Made by a program: the position numbers and the translations under genes
The notes under the pieces: model-generated
What the model saw: only the letters and a program-made list of their open reading frames with translations
What the model was told of the DNA's origin: nothing
Database searches by the model: none
Part shown: positions 1 to 5,728 of the stretch, piece by piece
How positions within the stretch are numbered: the first letter of the stretch is position 1
How the letters are laid out: each line of letters begins with the position of its first letter
From: Chloroflexota bacterium
GTDB lineage: Bacteria > Chloroflexota > Limnocylindria > Limnocylindrales > CSP1-4
Reading direction: 5' to 3'
NCBI GenBank assembly: GCA_013695505.1
Contig: JACDAH010000034.1
Location: forward strand, 1-6,567
DNA length: 6,567 nucleotides

Positions 1-1
1 G

Positions 2-100
2 GCCCGGGCGGCGCGCGCAGGCGCAGCCGCTCCCGGGGGCGCGGCGGCGTCGGTGGCGTCGGTGGGCCGGTCGGTCGTCGTCACGATCACGGGAGGATAA
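2..100 (+). CDS. Possible 3' end of an unidentified gene, cut by the window edge
   Basis: Frame 2 is open from the left edge to a TAA at 98-100 and would encode 32 residues: an Ala/Gly/Arg-rich stretch followed by a beta-like ending, RSVVVTITGG. Most codons end in G or C. That is weak support because the whole region is GC-rich and the other strand is also open: a GTG near 88-90 read leftwards gives VIVTTTDRPTD, an alternative N-terminus of a minus-strand gene, but without a Shine-Dalgarno site. No domain can be recognised from so few residues, so no function is proposed. The 270 bases between this stop and upp leave room for a separate upp promoter. Confidence 0.25.
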   Translation, partial: ARAARAGAAAPGGAAASVASVGRSVVVTITGG

Positions 101-124
101 CGCCCGGCAGGGCTCCACAGAGGA

Positions 125-173
125 TCGATCTGACCGGAGCCCGAGACGGTCGATCTGACCGGAGCCCGAGACG
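125..173. repeat. 24-bp perfect tandem direct repeat
   Basis: Two identical 24-base copies, at 125-148 and 150-173, begin TCGATCTGACCGGAGC and are separated by one base (25-base period). The flanking bases 124/149 and 149/174 differ, so the identity ends exactly at the unit borders. No third copy is visible. It lies in the noncoding stretch before upp and may be a slippage duplication or a paired protein-binding site; neither can be decided from the sequence. Confidence 0.85.
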
Positions 174-201
174 AGCAGAACGCGACAGGATCGGCCGCGA
201 A

Positions 202-255
202 CGACCGCTCTGGAACCCCGAGAAAAGTTTCGGGTCTACCCAGGATGAGCGGTCG
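202..255. other. Nested inverted repeats in the upp upstream region
   Basis: An outer pair of 9-base arms, CGACCGCTC at 202-210 and GAGCGGTCG at 247-255, encloses an inner hairpin at 217-234. The inner arms are CCCGAGA and TTTCGGG (one G-T pair) with a four-base loop. No run of T follows, so it is not a typical intrinsic terminator for the preceding gene. It lies upstream of the proposed upp -10 box at 308-313, so it would be outside that transcript unless transcription starts further upstream. It could be an RNA leader structure or a binding site. I see no PyrR-type binding consensus in it. Confidence 0.4.
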
Positions 256-304
256 GCGCAAGCCCACGAGCGGCCGGTGTTGGGCCCGCGATCGGGTCCG
301 GCCT

Positions 305-313
305 TGCTACGAT
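305..313 (+). promoter_or_regulatory. Possible extended -10 promoter of upp
   Basis: TGC followed by TACGAT at 308-313 matches the extended -10 form (TGn plus a TAnnnT hexamer, four of six consensus bases). No convincing -35 hexamer stands 16-18 bases upstream, which extended -10 promoters can tolerate. Transcription would start near 320 and give a leader of about 50 bases before the TTG start of upp. This rests on a single short motif in a GC-rich background. Confidence 0.3.
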
Positions 314-370
314 CTTCCGACGCTCGAGCGCCATCGATCGGCGCCGCGTCCGACACCCCGGAGGCCCGCT

Positions 371-1024
371 TTGTCGCAGCCGCCCACGCTCCACGTCTCG
401 AGCCATCCGGCAATCCTCCACAAGTTGGCCGTCCTGCGCGACGGGCGGACCGAGCCGAAGAAGTTCCGCGAGGTCGTTCGCGAGCTGTCGTGGCTCCTCG
501 GCTACGAGGCGCTCGCCGACGTCCGGACACGGCCCCTCACGATCCGGACGCCGATGGAGGAGATGGAAGCGAGCGAGCTCGCCGACCGGATCGGCCTCAT
601 GCCCATCCTGAGGGCCGGGCTCGGCATGGTCGACGCGATGCTCGAGCTGATGCCCACTGCCCAGGTCTGGCATCTCGGACTGTTCCGCGACGAGCGAACG
701 CTCCAGCCGGTCGAGTACTACAACAAGCTTCCGGACTCGGCGTCGGTCGACCTGTGCCTGATCCTCGACCCGATGCTCGCGACCGGCGGCTCGGCGACGG
801 CGGCGATCGATGTGCTCAAGAAATGGGGCGCGGTCAAGCCGGTCCGGATCAAGCTCGTCAACCTGATCGCGGCGCCCGAGGGGGTGGCTGCGGTCGCCGA
901 GGCCCATCCGGACGTCGAGATCCACTGCGCCGCCCTCGACCGCCAGCTCAACGAGAAGGGCTACATCATGCCGGGGCTCGGTGACGCCGGCGACCGCCAA
1001 TTCGGGACCGGCAAGGTGGGCTGA
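371..1024 (+). CDS. upp: Uracil phosphoribosyltransferase
   Basis: This enzyme makes UMP and pyrophosphate from uracil and PRPP in the cytoplasm (pyrimidine salvage). The product is 217 residues, close to the roughly 208 usual for the family. Visible signatures are ILRAGLGM (about 79-86), the PRPP-binding loop [11 protein letters not shown] (131-141) and the C-terminal uracil-binding segment beginning [13 protein letters not shown] (197 onward) and ending FGT at 213. I chose the TTG at 371 because GGAGG at 360-364 stands six bases before it and because the family homology begins there. The frame also runs back to an ATG at 245, but those 42 residues are Arg/Pro-rich and unlike the family. No partner gene such as a uracil permease is visible. 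Its last 59 bases overlap, in antisense, the 3' end of the neighbouring kinase gene. The identification is firm; only the start is open. Confidence 0.96.
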   Translation: MSQPPTLHVSSHPAILHKLAVLRDGRTEPKKFREVVRELSWLLGYEALADVRTRPLTIRTPMEEMEASELADRIGLMPILRAGLGMVDAMLELMPTAQVWHLGLFRDERTLQPVEYYNKLPDSASVDLCLILDPMLATGGSATAAIDVLKKWGAVKPVRIKLVNLIAAPEGVAAVAEAHPDVEIHCAALDRQLNEKGYIMPGLGDAGDRQFGTGKVG

Positions 1025-3494
1025 CCTGGGGCCCGCTGTCAGGGCGGTGTGGCGTGGCGTTTCGCACGGTTGTTGTTAGTTCGGCGGGAAGCGCCCGACG
1101 AAGAGCCGCGATCAGGTCGTCGGCCGTGAATGGCTTGTGGACCAGGGCTGACGTCGGCCCAACGTCGGCATCCGAGCCTGAGCCCTGCGAATACCCGGAC
1201 ATGAAGACGACCGGCGTGCCCGGACGATCGGCCAGGAAGCGTCCAGCGAGGTCCGGTCCGCGCATGTTGGGCATGACCACGTCCGTCAGCAGCACGTCGA
1301 TGGGACCGGGATGGCTGTGTGCCCTGGCCAATGCTTCGAGACCGTCCGAGGCAGCGATCACCACGTATCCGCAACGCTCGAGAATTCTGGCGGTCACGCG
1401 CCTCACCGCAGCATTGTCGTCCACCAGCAGCACGGTCTCCGTCGGGCGAACTGCGGGCACCCCTGGCTCGCGCGTCGGCGCTACATGCGCGGTCGCCTGG
1501 GCGTCGGTGCTGGGCAGGTAGACGGTGACCGTCGAGCCCTCGCCGAGCTGACTGTCCACGGTGATCGATCCGCCGCTCTGTTGGACGAAGCCGTACGACG
1601 TCGCGAGCCCGAGTCCGGTGCCCTTGCCGACCTCCTTGGTCGTGTAGAAGGGCTCGAATATGTGGGCGCGGGTCTCCGGATCCATGCCGGTCCCTGAGTC
1701 GTCCACGGCGAGCGTCGCGTAGCGCCCCGGCACCAAGCCCGCGGGGTGCCCATCGGCCGGGACCACGACCTCACCGACGGCGATGCTGAGGGTGCCACCC
1801 ATCGGCATGGCATCGCGGGCGTTGACGACCAGGTTCATCAACACCTGCTCGATCTGGCCGCGATCCGCAAGGACGCGCGCGATTCCGGGTCGCAGGTCGG
1901 TGAACAGTTCGATGTGCTCTCCGATCGTCCGTCGAAGCAATGTTTCGATGTCGGTCACGAGCTCGCCCAGGTCGACGGCTCCGGGCGCCAGGACCTGCCG
2001 GCCGCTGAACGCCAGGAGCTGCCTGGTCATGGCCGCCGCTCGATCGCCAGCATCGCGGATCTCCATGACGGAGTCGCGAGCCGGGTCCCCTTCCGGGAGT
2101 TCGTCCACCAGCAGGTTGGCGTGGCCAAGGATCACCGTCAGGAGATTGTTGAAGTCGTGCGCGATACCGCCGGCGAGTTGGCCCACGGCCTCCAGTCGCT
2201 GGGCGCGACGGAGCTGCTCCTCCAAAAGGCGACGATTCGACAAGTCCACGATGTACGTGAGACAGGTCCCCTCGCTGGCATCGAGGAGCGCGACACCGAC
2301 GAGCACGGGGACGTGCGATCCATCCTTGCGGACGTACGCACTCTCACGCGGCGCGGACACACCGGTCGCGAGGAGCTGTTCCACGGCACGCGTGGTGTCC
2401 GCCTGGACATCAGGCGGCGTCACGGCATCCCAGTCGATGGCCACCGCGAGCAGCTCGTCCCTGCTGTAGCCCAGAAGCTGCAGGTAGGCGTCGTTGGCCT
2501 CGAGTGTCCGACCCGTCAGGTCCGCGATCGTGATCCCGATGATGTTGGAATCAAACAGCCGGCGGAAGCGCTCTTCGCTCCGGTGCAAGTCCCGTTCGGC
2601 CTCGTAACGTGACTCCATCGCGGCCAGGACGAGGGCCGCCGCCTTCCGATCGCTGATGTCGCGAATCGCAGCCGTGACGAGGATGCCTTCGGCGCTGCCG
2701 AGCGGGCTGAGCATCAGCTCGATCGGAAATTCGCTTCCATCCTTGCGGCGAGCGATCAGTTCGATGCCGGTGCCGATCTGCTGGGCGAGGGCTGCCTCGG
2801 ACGACCTCAGCGCGTCGGCCACGAGGCGCTCGGCGTAGCCGATCGGAATGAGCTTGCTGACCGCCGTGCCGACTAGCTCGTTCCGGCCGTAGCCGAATTG
2901 TCGCTCGGCCTGGACGTTGAGAAGAACGATGTCGCCGGCGTGGTTGACAACGACCATCGCGTCGGGCGCGGCCTCCAGCAACCCCTGGTAGCGGGCGTCC
3001 ATCTCGACCAGGACTCGTTCGCCGGCCTTGCGCGCGGTGATGTCGCGAATCACAGCCGTCACAAGAACGCCGGTCGCACTCTCCAGCGGGCTGAGCAGCA
3101 TCTCGAGCGGAAAGCTGGTGCCGTCCTTGCGCAGGCCGACGAGCTCGAGTCCTGATCCCATGTCCTGCGTCCGGGCCTGAGCTGCGCTGCGCAGGCCATC
3201 GGCGACCAGCCGTTCAGCGTACCCAGTGGGAATGAGGTCCTTGATGGGTCGGCCGAGGAGCTCCCTCCGGTGGTAGCCGAACTGCTTTGCCGCCTGAGCG
3301 TTCAAGAGCAGGATGTCGCCGGCTGGATTGACGACGATGGTGGGGTCCGGCGACGCATCGAGGAGCCCGCGGTAGCGAGCGTTCGAGGCCTTCGTCTCGG
3401 CGACGGTCAACTGCCGGACCGATCTCGGACGTCTAGCCGACTCCAGTGCCGGCCCACCCACGGAGGGGACCATCAGTCCGACGGCGTTCGTCAT
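966..3494 (-). CDS. Hybrid sensor histidine kinase: PAS-PAS-PAS-HisKA-HATPase-REC
   Basis: An 842-residue signalling kinase. PAS domains lie at about 38-155, 165-285 and 305-422. Each of the first two ends in an RDI(T/S)xRK linker typical of PAS-PAC units. The dimerisation domain carries the H-box [12 protein letters not shown] with phospho-accepting His446. The ATPase domain shows the N-box [10 protein letters not shown] (554-563), G1 DDSGTGMD (598-605), F-box FEPFYTTK (613-620) and G2 GKGTGLGL (623-630). The receiver domain has the acidic pair D692/D693, phospho-acceptor D738 in LLTDVVMP, S766 and K787 in KPF. All residues needed for autophosphorylation and internal transfer are present. 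No transmembrane segment or signal peptide is seen, so it should be a soluble sensor; the PAS ligand is unknown and no LOV-type cysteine motif is visible. The ATG at 3494 has only a weak GGGGATGAG upstream. The last 38 or so residues, after the receiver fold, are basic and partly antisense to upp. No cognate regulator gene is nearby. Confidence 0.95.
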   Translation of the reverse strand: MTNAVGLMVPSVGGPALESARRPRSVRQLTVAETKASNARYRGLLDASPDPTIVVNPAGDILLLNAQAAKQFGYHRRELLGRPIKDLIPTGYAERLVADGLRSAAQARTQDMGSGLELVGLRKDGTSFPLEMLLSPLESATGVLVTAVIRDITARKAGERVLVEMDARYQGLLEAAPDAMVVVNHAGDIVLLNVQAERQFGYGRNELVGTAVSKLIPIGYAERLVADALRSSEAALAQQIGTGIELIARRKDGSEFPIELMLSPLGSAEGILVTAAIRDISDRKAAALVLAAMESRYEAERDLHRSEERFRRLFDSNIIGITIADLTGRTLEANDAYLQLLGYSRDELLAVAIDWDAVTPPDVQADTTRAVEQLLATGVSAPRESAYVRKDGSHVPVLVGVALLDASEGTCLTYIVDLSNRRLLEEQLRRAQRLEAVGQLAGGIAHDFNNLLTVILGHANLLVDELPEGDPARDSVMEIRDAGDRAAAMTRQLLAFSGRQVLAPGAVDLGELVTDIETLLRRTIGEHIELFTDLRPGIARVLADRGQIEQVLMNLVVNARDAMPMGGTLSIAVGEVVVPADGHPAGLVPGRYATLAVDDSGTGMDPETRAHIFEPFYTTKEVGKGTGLGLATSYGFVQQSGGSITVDSQLGEGSTVTVYLPSTDAQATAHVAPTREPGVPAVRPTETVLLVDDNAAVRRVTARILERCGYVVIAASDGLEALARAHSHPGPIDVLLTDVVMPNMRGPDLAGRFLADRPGTPVVFMSGYSQGSGSDADVGPTSALVHKPFTADDLIAALRRALPAELTTTVRNATPHRPDSGPQVSPPCRSRIGGRRRHRAPA
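2634..3374 (-). repeat. Internal tandem duplication of a PAS unit in the kinase gene
   Basis: Residues about 41-168 and 169-287 of the kinase align without gaps at a 128-residue (384-base) period. Shared stretches include GYAERLVAD, the pair [18 protein letters not shown], and closely similar RKDG and MLLSPL/LMLSPL segments. The DNA is also similar, for example GATGTCGCGAATC at both borders (plus-strand orientation). The third PAS domain is clearly more divergent. The first two PAS domains therefore look like a within-gene duplication more recent than their split from the third. Confidence 0.8.
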
Positions 3495-3671
3495 GGCCGC
3501 TCATCCCCACTCATCCACGGCCCGAACGCGTTCGTTGCATCGATACCACCGACGCGGTCAGCGTCCGGCCCGAAGACACGGTGAAGACGACGGACCCGAA
3601 GCGTGGAGTTGACGCACCGAGGGGATGCTCAGCGGCCGGATGGGGTGACGCACGGAGCGCCATGACGCGCC

Positions 3672-3699
3672 AGTTTCTGCGCCGGCCGCTCGCTGTCAA
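3672..3699 (-). promoter_or_regulatory. Possible sigma-70-like promoter of the kinase gene
   Basis: Read on the minus strand, a perfect TTGACA (3694-3699) is followed after 16 bases by GAAACT (3672-3677), a poor -10 with three of six consensus bases. The leader to the ATG at 3494 would be about 170 bases. The -35 match is good, but an exact hexamer can occur by chance, so support is weak. Confidence 0.25.
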
Positions 3700-3828
3700 T
3701 GTGCGACGACATGGAACGAGAGGACGGACTTCCCTACACCATAGCCCGGGCCGTGGCCGCTGGCAACCAGCCGAGGTCCTGCTCGGAACCCCCATTCGTC
3801 CCCCTGGCCAGCCGCGTGGCTCGGGTAC

Positions 3829-3860
3829 AGTACCGACAGGTTATATAACCAGTAGGTACT
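3829..3860 (+). promoter_or_regulatory. 32-bp palindromic operator overlapping the -10 box of the ArsR gene
   Basis: The site is symmetric about position 3844.5. Its outer arms are AGTACC (3829-3834) and GGTACT (3855-3860), and its core is the perfect 12-base palindrome GGTTATATAACC (3839-3850). Fourteen of sixteen base pairs match. The core contains TATAAC (3844-3849), five of six for a -10 box, in an otherwise GC-rich region; no good -35 is visible. A dimeric winged-helix repressor bound here would block RNA polymerase, so autoregulation by the ArsR protein encoded six bases downstream is the natural reading. ArsR-family repressors commonly bind such inverted repeats in their own promoters. 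The left part also contains the overlapping small palindrome GGTACAGTACC (3824-3834). Confidence 0.7.
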
Positions 3861-3866
3861 CCGACA

Positions 3867-4262
3867 ATGCAGGGACTCGACTTCCTCAGCCTCACCTTGG
3901 CGGCCCTGGCCGACCCGACCCGGCGAGCGATCCTGGCCCGGCTCGCCCAGGGCGACGCCTCGGTCAAGGACCTGTCCGCGCCGTTCGCGATGACCCAGCC
4001 CGCGATCTCGAAGCACCTTCGGGTGCTCGAGCGGGCCGGCCTCGTTCGGCAGGGACGGCAGGCCCAGTGGCGACCACGCCACCTCAACCCGGAGCCCCTC
4101 CGCGACGTCGCCGAGTGGGTGACGCAGTTCCGCCGGCACTGGGAGGACAGCTTCGAGCGGTTGGACGCGCTTCTTCGCGACGTCCAGGCAACGAACGATC
4201 AGCCAACGAAGGAGCACGGACATGGAGACGACGATGACCTCGACGCGCATCGATCGCGGTAG
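3867..4262 (+). CDS. ArsR-family winged-helix transcriptional repressor
   Basis: A 131-residue DNA-binding protein. It opens with the family hallmark LAALADPTRRAILARL (11-26), followed by the helix-turn-helix with the recognition segment MTQPAISKHLRVLERAGLV (42-60) and a wing (61-72). The CxC metal site of ArsR/SmtB metal sensors is absent, so metal sensing is not supported. It resembles the ArsR subgroup commonly encoded next to SRPBCC/AHSA1 proteins, as it is here. The ATG at 3867 fits the usual distance to the ALADPTRR motif. Only a weak AGTAGG lies upstream, and with a promoter inside the palindrome the leader would be only about a dozen bases. The gene overlaps the next one by 41 bases, suggesting translational coupling. 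Residues from about 119 on (the DDDD run, LDAHRSR) are dictated by that overlap, so the acidic/His tail should not be read as a metal site. The effector is unknown. Confidence 0.92.
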   Translation: MQGLDFLSLTLAALADPTRRAILARLAQGDASVKDLSAPFAMTQPAISKHLRVLERAGLVRQGRQAQWRPRHLNPEPLRDVAEWVTQFRRHWEDSFERLDALLRDVQATNDQPTKEHGHGDDDDLDAHRSR

Positions 4263-4734
4263 CACGGCCACGACCACCGTCTATTCCGAGGGCGGCGACC
4301 TGGTGATGAAGCGGACCTTCGACGCGCCACGCGAGCTCGTCTGGAAGGCCTTCACCGACCCCGACCTCATCCCGCGCTGGTGGGGCCCCCACGGCAGCAC
4401 GACCCGGGTCGAGGAGATGGATGTCCGGCCGGGCGGCAAGTGGCGTTACGTGAGCTCGGCGGCCGATCGCGAGGACGTCGCCTTCTACGGCGAGTATCTC
4501 GAGATCGACCCCCCGGCCGCGTTCCGCTGGACCTTCTTGTTCGATGTCGATGGCATGGGCGTCCAGGGCGGCCCCGAGACGTTCCGCTTCGATGAGATCG
4601 ACGGCAAGACGACGGTCACCTCGATCGGCCACATGGGTTCGCCCGAAGCAATCGAGGGCGCCCTCGGGAGCGGGATGCTCGCCGGCGCCATCTCGACGTG
4701 GGACCGCCTCGAGGCTCTGCTCGCCGAAGGCTGA
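4222..4734 (+). CDS. SRPBCC / AHSA1-like domain protein
   Basis: A 170-residue protein of the START-like (SRPBCC) superfamily, bacterial AHSA1-like branch (related to the activator of Hsp90 ATPase C-terminal domain). Family features are the first strand and helix, MKRTFDAPRELVWKAFTD (29-46), then PRWWGP (51-56), MDVRPGGKWRY (66-76) and the long C-terminal helix around GMLAGAISTWDRLEALLAE. The fold forms a hydrophobic cavity that binds small lipophilic ligands; the ligand and biochemical role of this member are unknown. No signal peptide, so cytoplasmic. AAGGAG at 4209-4214 stands seven bases before the ATG at 4222. A second ATG at 4234 is possible but less well placed. The start lies inside the 3' end of the ArsR gene, so the two form an operon probably controlled by the palindrome upstream of arsR. 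It is a plausible partner or target of that repressor. Confidence 0.92.
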   Translation: METTMTSTRIDRGSTATTTVYSEGGDLVMKRTFDAPRELVWKAFTDPDLIPRWWGPHGSTTRVEEMDVRPGGKWRYVSSAADREDVAFYGEYLEIDPPAAFRWTFLFDVDGMGVQGGPETFRFDEIDGKTTVTSIGHMGSPEAIEGALGSGMLAGAISTWDRLEALLAEG

Positions 4735-4811
4735 CCGCCGGATCACGGCCGGACGACCCGCCTCCCGATGGGTCGCCCGGTGCGTTCACGCTCCGGAACC
4801 TGGCTCGCCGT

Positions 4812-4841
4812 GCCGGCGGCGAAGCCGACGACCCCGCCGGC
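4812..4841. terminator. Hairpin after the SRPBCC gene, weak terminator candidate
   Basis: Perfect eight-base arms, GCCGGCGG (4812-4819) and CCGCCGGC (4834-4841), surround a 14-base loop. The sequence after the stem, TCTCGTTCG, is only mildly T-rich. It lies between the SRPBCC stop and the proposed lipoprotein start and could end the ArsR/SRPBCC transcript. In DNA this GC-rich such arms also arise by chance. No clear promoter is visible between 4735 and 4850. Confidence 0.25.
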
Positions 4842-4850
4842 TCTCGTTCG

Positions 4851-5600
4851 ATGGGCGATACTCCGGCCGTGACCGACGCGTCCCGTTCGACGACGGCGGC
4901 CCCGCCGGGGGGTGCGCGCCCCGCTCTCGCCATCCTGATCGCCATGGTCGTTGTTCTGGCCGCAGCCTGCGGCGACAAGCCCGTCGCGACCAACCCGGCC
5001 TCGATCGCGTCGGCCAGCGCGCGCGCCGGTGCGTCGCCGGCTCCGACCCCCTCACCCACGCCGGATCCAGCGAAGGCCGCAGTGAAGGCGTTCGTTGCGC
5101 TGGTCACGAAGGACGGCTTCAGCTACCAGGCCACGTTCAGCGGCCGGTCCCGCCACGCGACCGACATCCTGCCCGTGACCAAAGGGCTGCTCCAGGTGTC
5201 CGGCAAGAACGTCCTGGTCCGGGCCACGTTCAAGTGGCCCGGCGGCAATCGCGATGCAGTCGAGCATCGGTACGTCGGCGGCAAGGCCTGGATCCGATAT
5301 GACGCGATCGATACGTACCATCGGGTCACGCTCCGCGGCGCCGACACGATGGCCGCATTCGCCGCGATCCACACCGTCGCCGATGTGACCTATCTCGGCC
5401 CGGTGAAGTCCGGCGGCAAGACCTACTACCAGGTCTCGTTCCGGTCGGCGATCGTCAACCCCCTCATGATCCCGGCGGCCAACCTGACGGAGACCGCGCT
5501 GACCTCGCCGAAGCTGACGCTCCTCATCGACGCGGCGGGCAAGCCTGTCAGGGGAACCGCGGAGATCGACGGCCGTGGCCGTGTCTCCGGTCAGCTCTAG
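4851..5600 (+). CDS. Secreted lipoprotein, LppX/LprAFG-like, ending at an in-frame TAG
   Basis: As read, 249 residues. The N-terminus has a hydrophobic segment PALAILIAMVVVLAAAC (24-40) whose Cys40 would be lipidated after signal peptidase II cleavage; alanine at -3 is permissive rather than ideal. A disordered Ala/Ser/Pro/Thr linker follows (about 46-75, containing SPAPTPSPTPDP). A globular part then starts at AAVKAFVALV and continues as alternating strands rich in Gly, Tyr and Lys (GKNVLVRATFKW, GGKAWIRY, GGKTYYQVSF, KLTLLIDAAGKPVRGTAEI). The layout resembles the cell-envelope lipoproteins of the LppX/LprAFG kind, whose beta-sheet fold binds lipids; this assignment is by style only. The ATG at 4851 has no clear Shine-Dalgarno site; GTG at 4869 is an alternative. 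The TAG at 5598-5600 appears premature, because the same frame goes on with coding-like sequence to 5672. Confidence 0.75.
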   Translation: MGDTPAVTDASRSTTAAPPGGARPALAILIAMVVVLAAACGDKPVATNPASIASASARAGASPAPTPSPTPDPAKAAVKAFVALVTKDGFSYQATFSGRSRHATDILPVTKGLLQVSGKNVLVRATFKWPGGNRDAVEHRYVGGKAWIRYDAIDTYHRVTLRGADTMAAFAAIHTVADVTYLGPVKSGGKTYYQVSFRSAIVNPLMIPAANLTETALTSPKLTLLIDAAGKPVRGTAEIDGRGRVSGQL

Positions 5601-5672
5601 GAGATCGTCATCGACCTGACGACGATCATGTTCACCAAGGTCGGCCAGGCGGTCACGATCAAGGCGCCCTAG
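5598..5672 (+). pseudogene. In-frame coding-like continuation of the lipoprotein after the TAG
   Basis: Directly after the TAG at 5598-5600 the same frame runs 23 sense codons to a second TAG at 5670-5672. All 23 end in G or C. The peptide starts EIVIDLTT and ends VGQAVTIKAP, which reads as the closing beta-strands expected after the strand TAEIDGRGRVSGQL. A (F/Y)xxxGxxVTIxAP-like ending is what I would expect for this kind of lipoprotein domain. A single substitution, for instance CAG to TAG, would explain the break. The likely ancestral product is 273 residues from the ATG at 4851. Whether this is a real nonsense mutation, a sequencing or assembly error, or a readthrough site cannot be told from the sequence. 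Confidence 0.65.
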
Positions 5673-5709
5673 CGGGCAGCTCCGAACCCGGTCGCGGGGC
5701 ATCTGCCGC

Positions 5710-5721
5710 CCGGGCGCCCGG
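5710..5721. terminator. 12-bp perfect palindrome between convergent genes, possible shared terminator
   Basis: CCGGGCGCCCGG sits in the 56-base gap between the lipoprotein frame (second stop 5672) and the stop of the minus-strand peptidase gene (5729). Related GC-rich segments upstream (GGGCAG at 5674-5679 and CTGCC at 5703-5707) might extend the pairing imperfectly. No T-run is present on either strand, so function as a bidirectional terminator is inferred mainly from position. Confidence 0.2.
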
Positions 5722-5728
5722 TCACGTG

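Larger units (their letters stand above)
3495..3866. other. Divergent intergenic region between kinase and arsR-type gene
   Basis: This 372-base stretch should contain the kinase promoter and the ArsR promoter/operator, described separately. Next to the kinase start there are two adjacent ten-base repeats with one mismatch (CCGCTCATCC at 3497-3506 and CCACTCATCC at 3507-3516). On the minus strand these give the weak GGGGATGAG ribosome-site candidate. Frames open in this stretch give Arg/Pro-rich or very short products without ribosome sites or recognisable motifs. I see no RNA gene. Confidence 0.6.

Noticed and set aside
245..370. ATG-started 42-residue N-terminal extension of upp
   Set aside because: The extra residues are Arg/Pro-rich and unlike the family, no ribosome site precedes the ATG, and a good GGAGG stands six bases before the TTG at 371.
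236..1000. Long open frames on the minus strand and in frame 1 across upp
   Set aside because: They are shadows of the upp coding frame in GC-rich DNA, with Arg-rich products and no recognisable motifs.
1021..1042. CTGAC/GTCAG inverted repeat after the upp stop as a terminator
   Set aside because: Five-base arms only, no T-run, and the region is also coding for the kinase tail.
3711..3848. 45-codon plus-strand frame in the intergenic region, ending inside the palindrome
   Set aside because: No ribosome site, no recognisable motif, and its end lies within the ArsR promoter/operator; chance is sufficient.
3446..4237. 263-residue plus-strand frame spanning the intergenic region and the ArsR gene
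   Set aside because: Low-complexity Arg/Pro/Gly-rich product; the overlapping ArsR frame has clear family motifs.
4213..4262. His/Asp-rich ArsR C-terminus as a metal-binding site
   Set aside because: The DDDD run and following residues are set by the overlapping SRPBCC start codons, and the rest of the protein lacks ArsR metal-site motifs.
5598..5600. TAG as a pyrrolysine or other recoded codon
   Set aside because: No suppressor tRNA or related enzyme gene is in the window, the context is not a known readthrough signal, and a second TAG ends the frame; mutation or sequence error is simpler.
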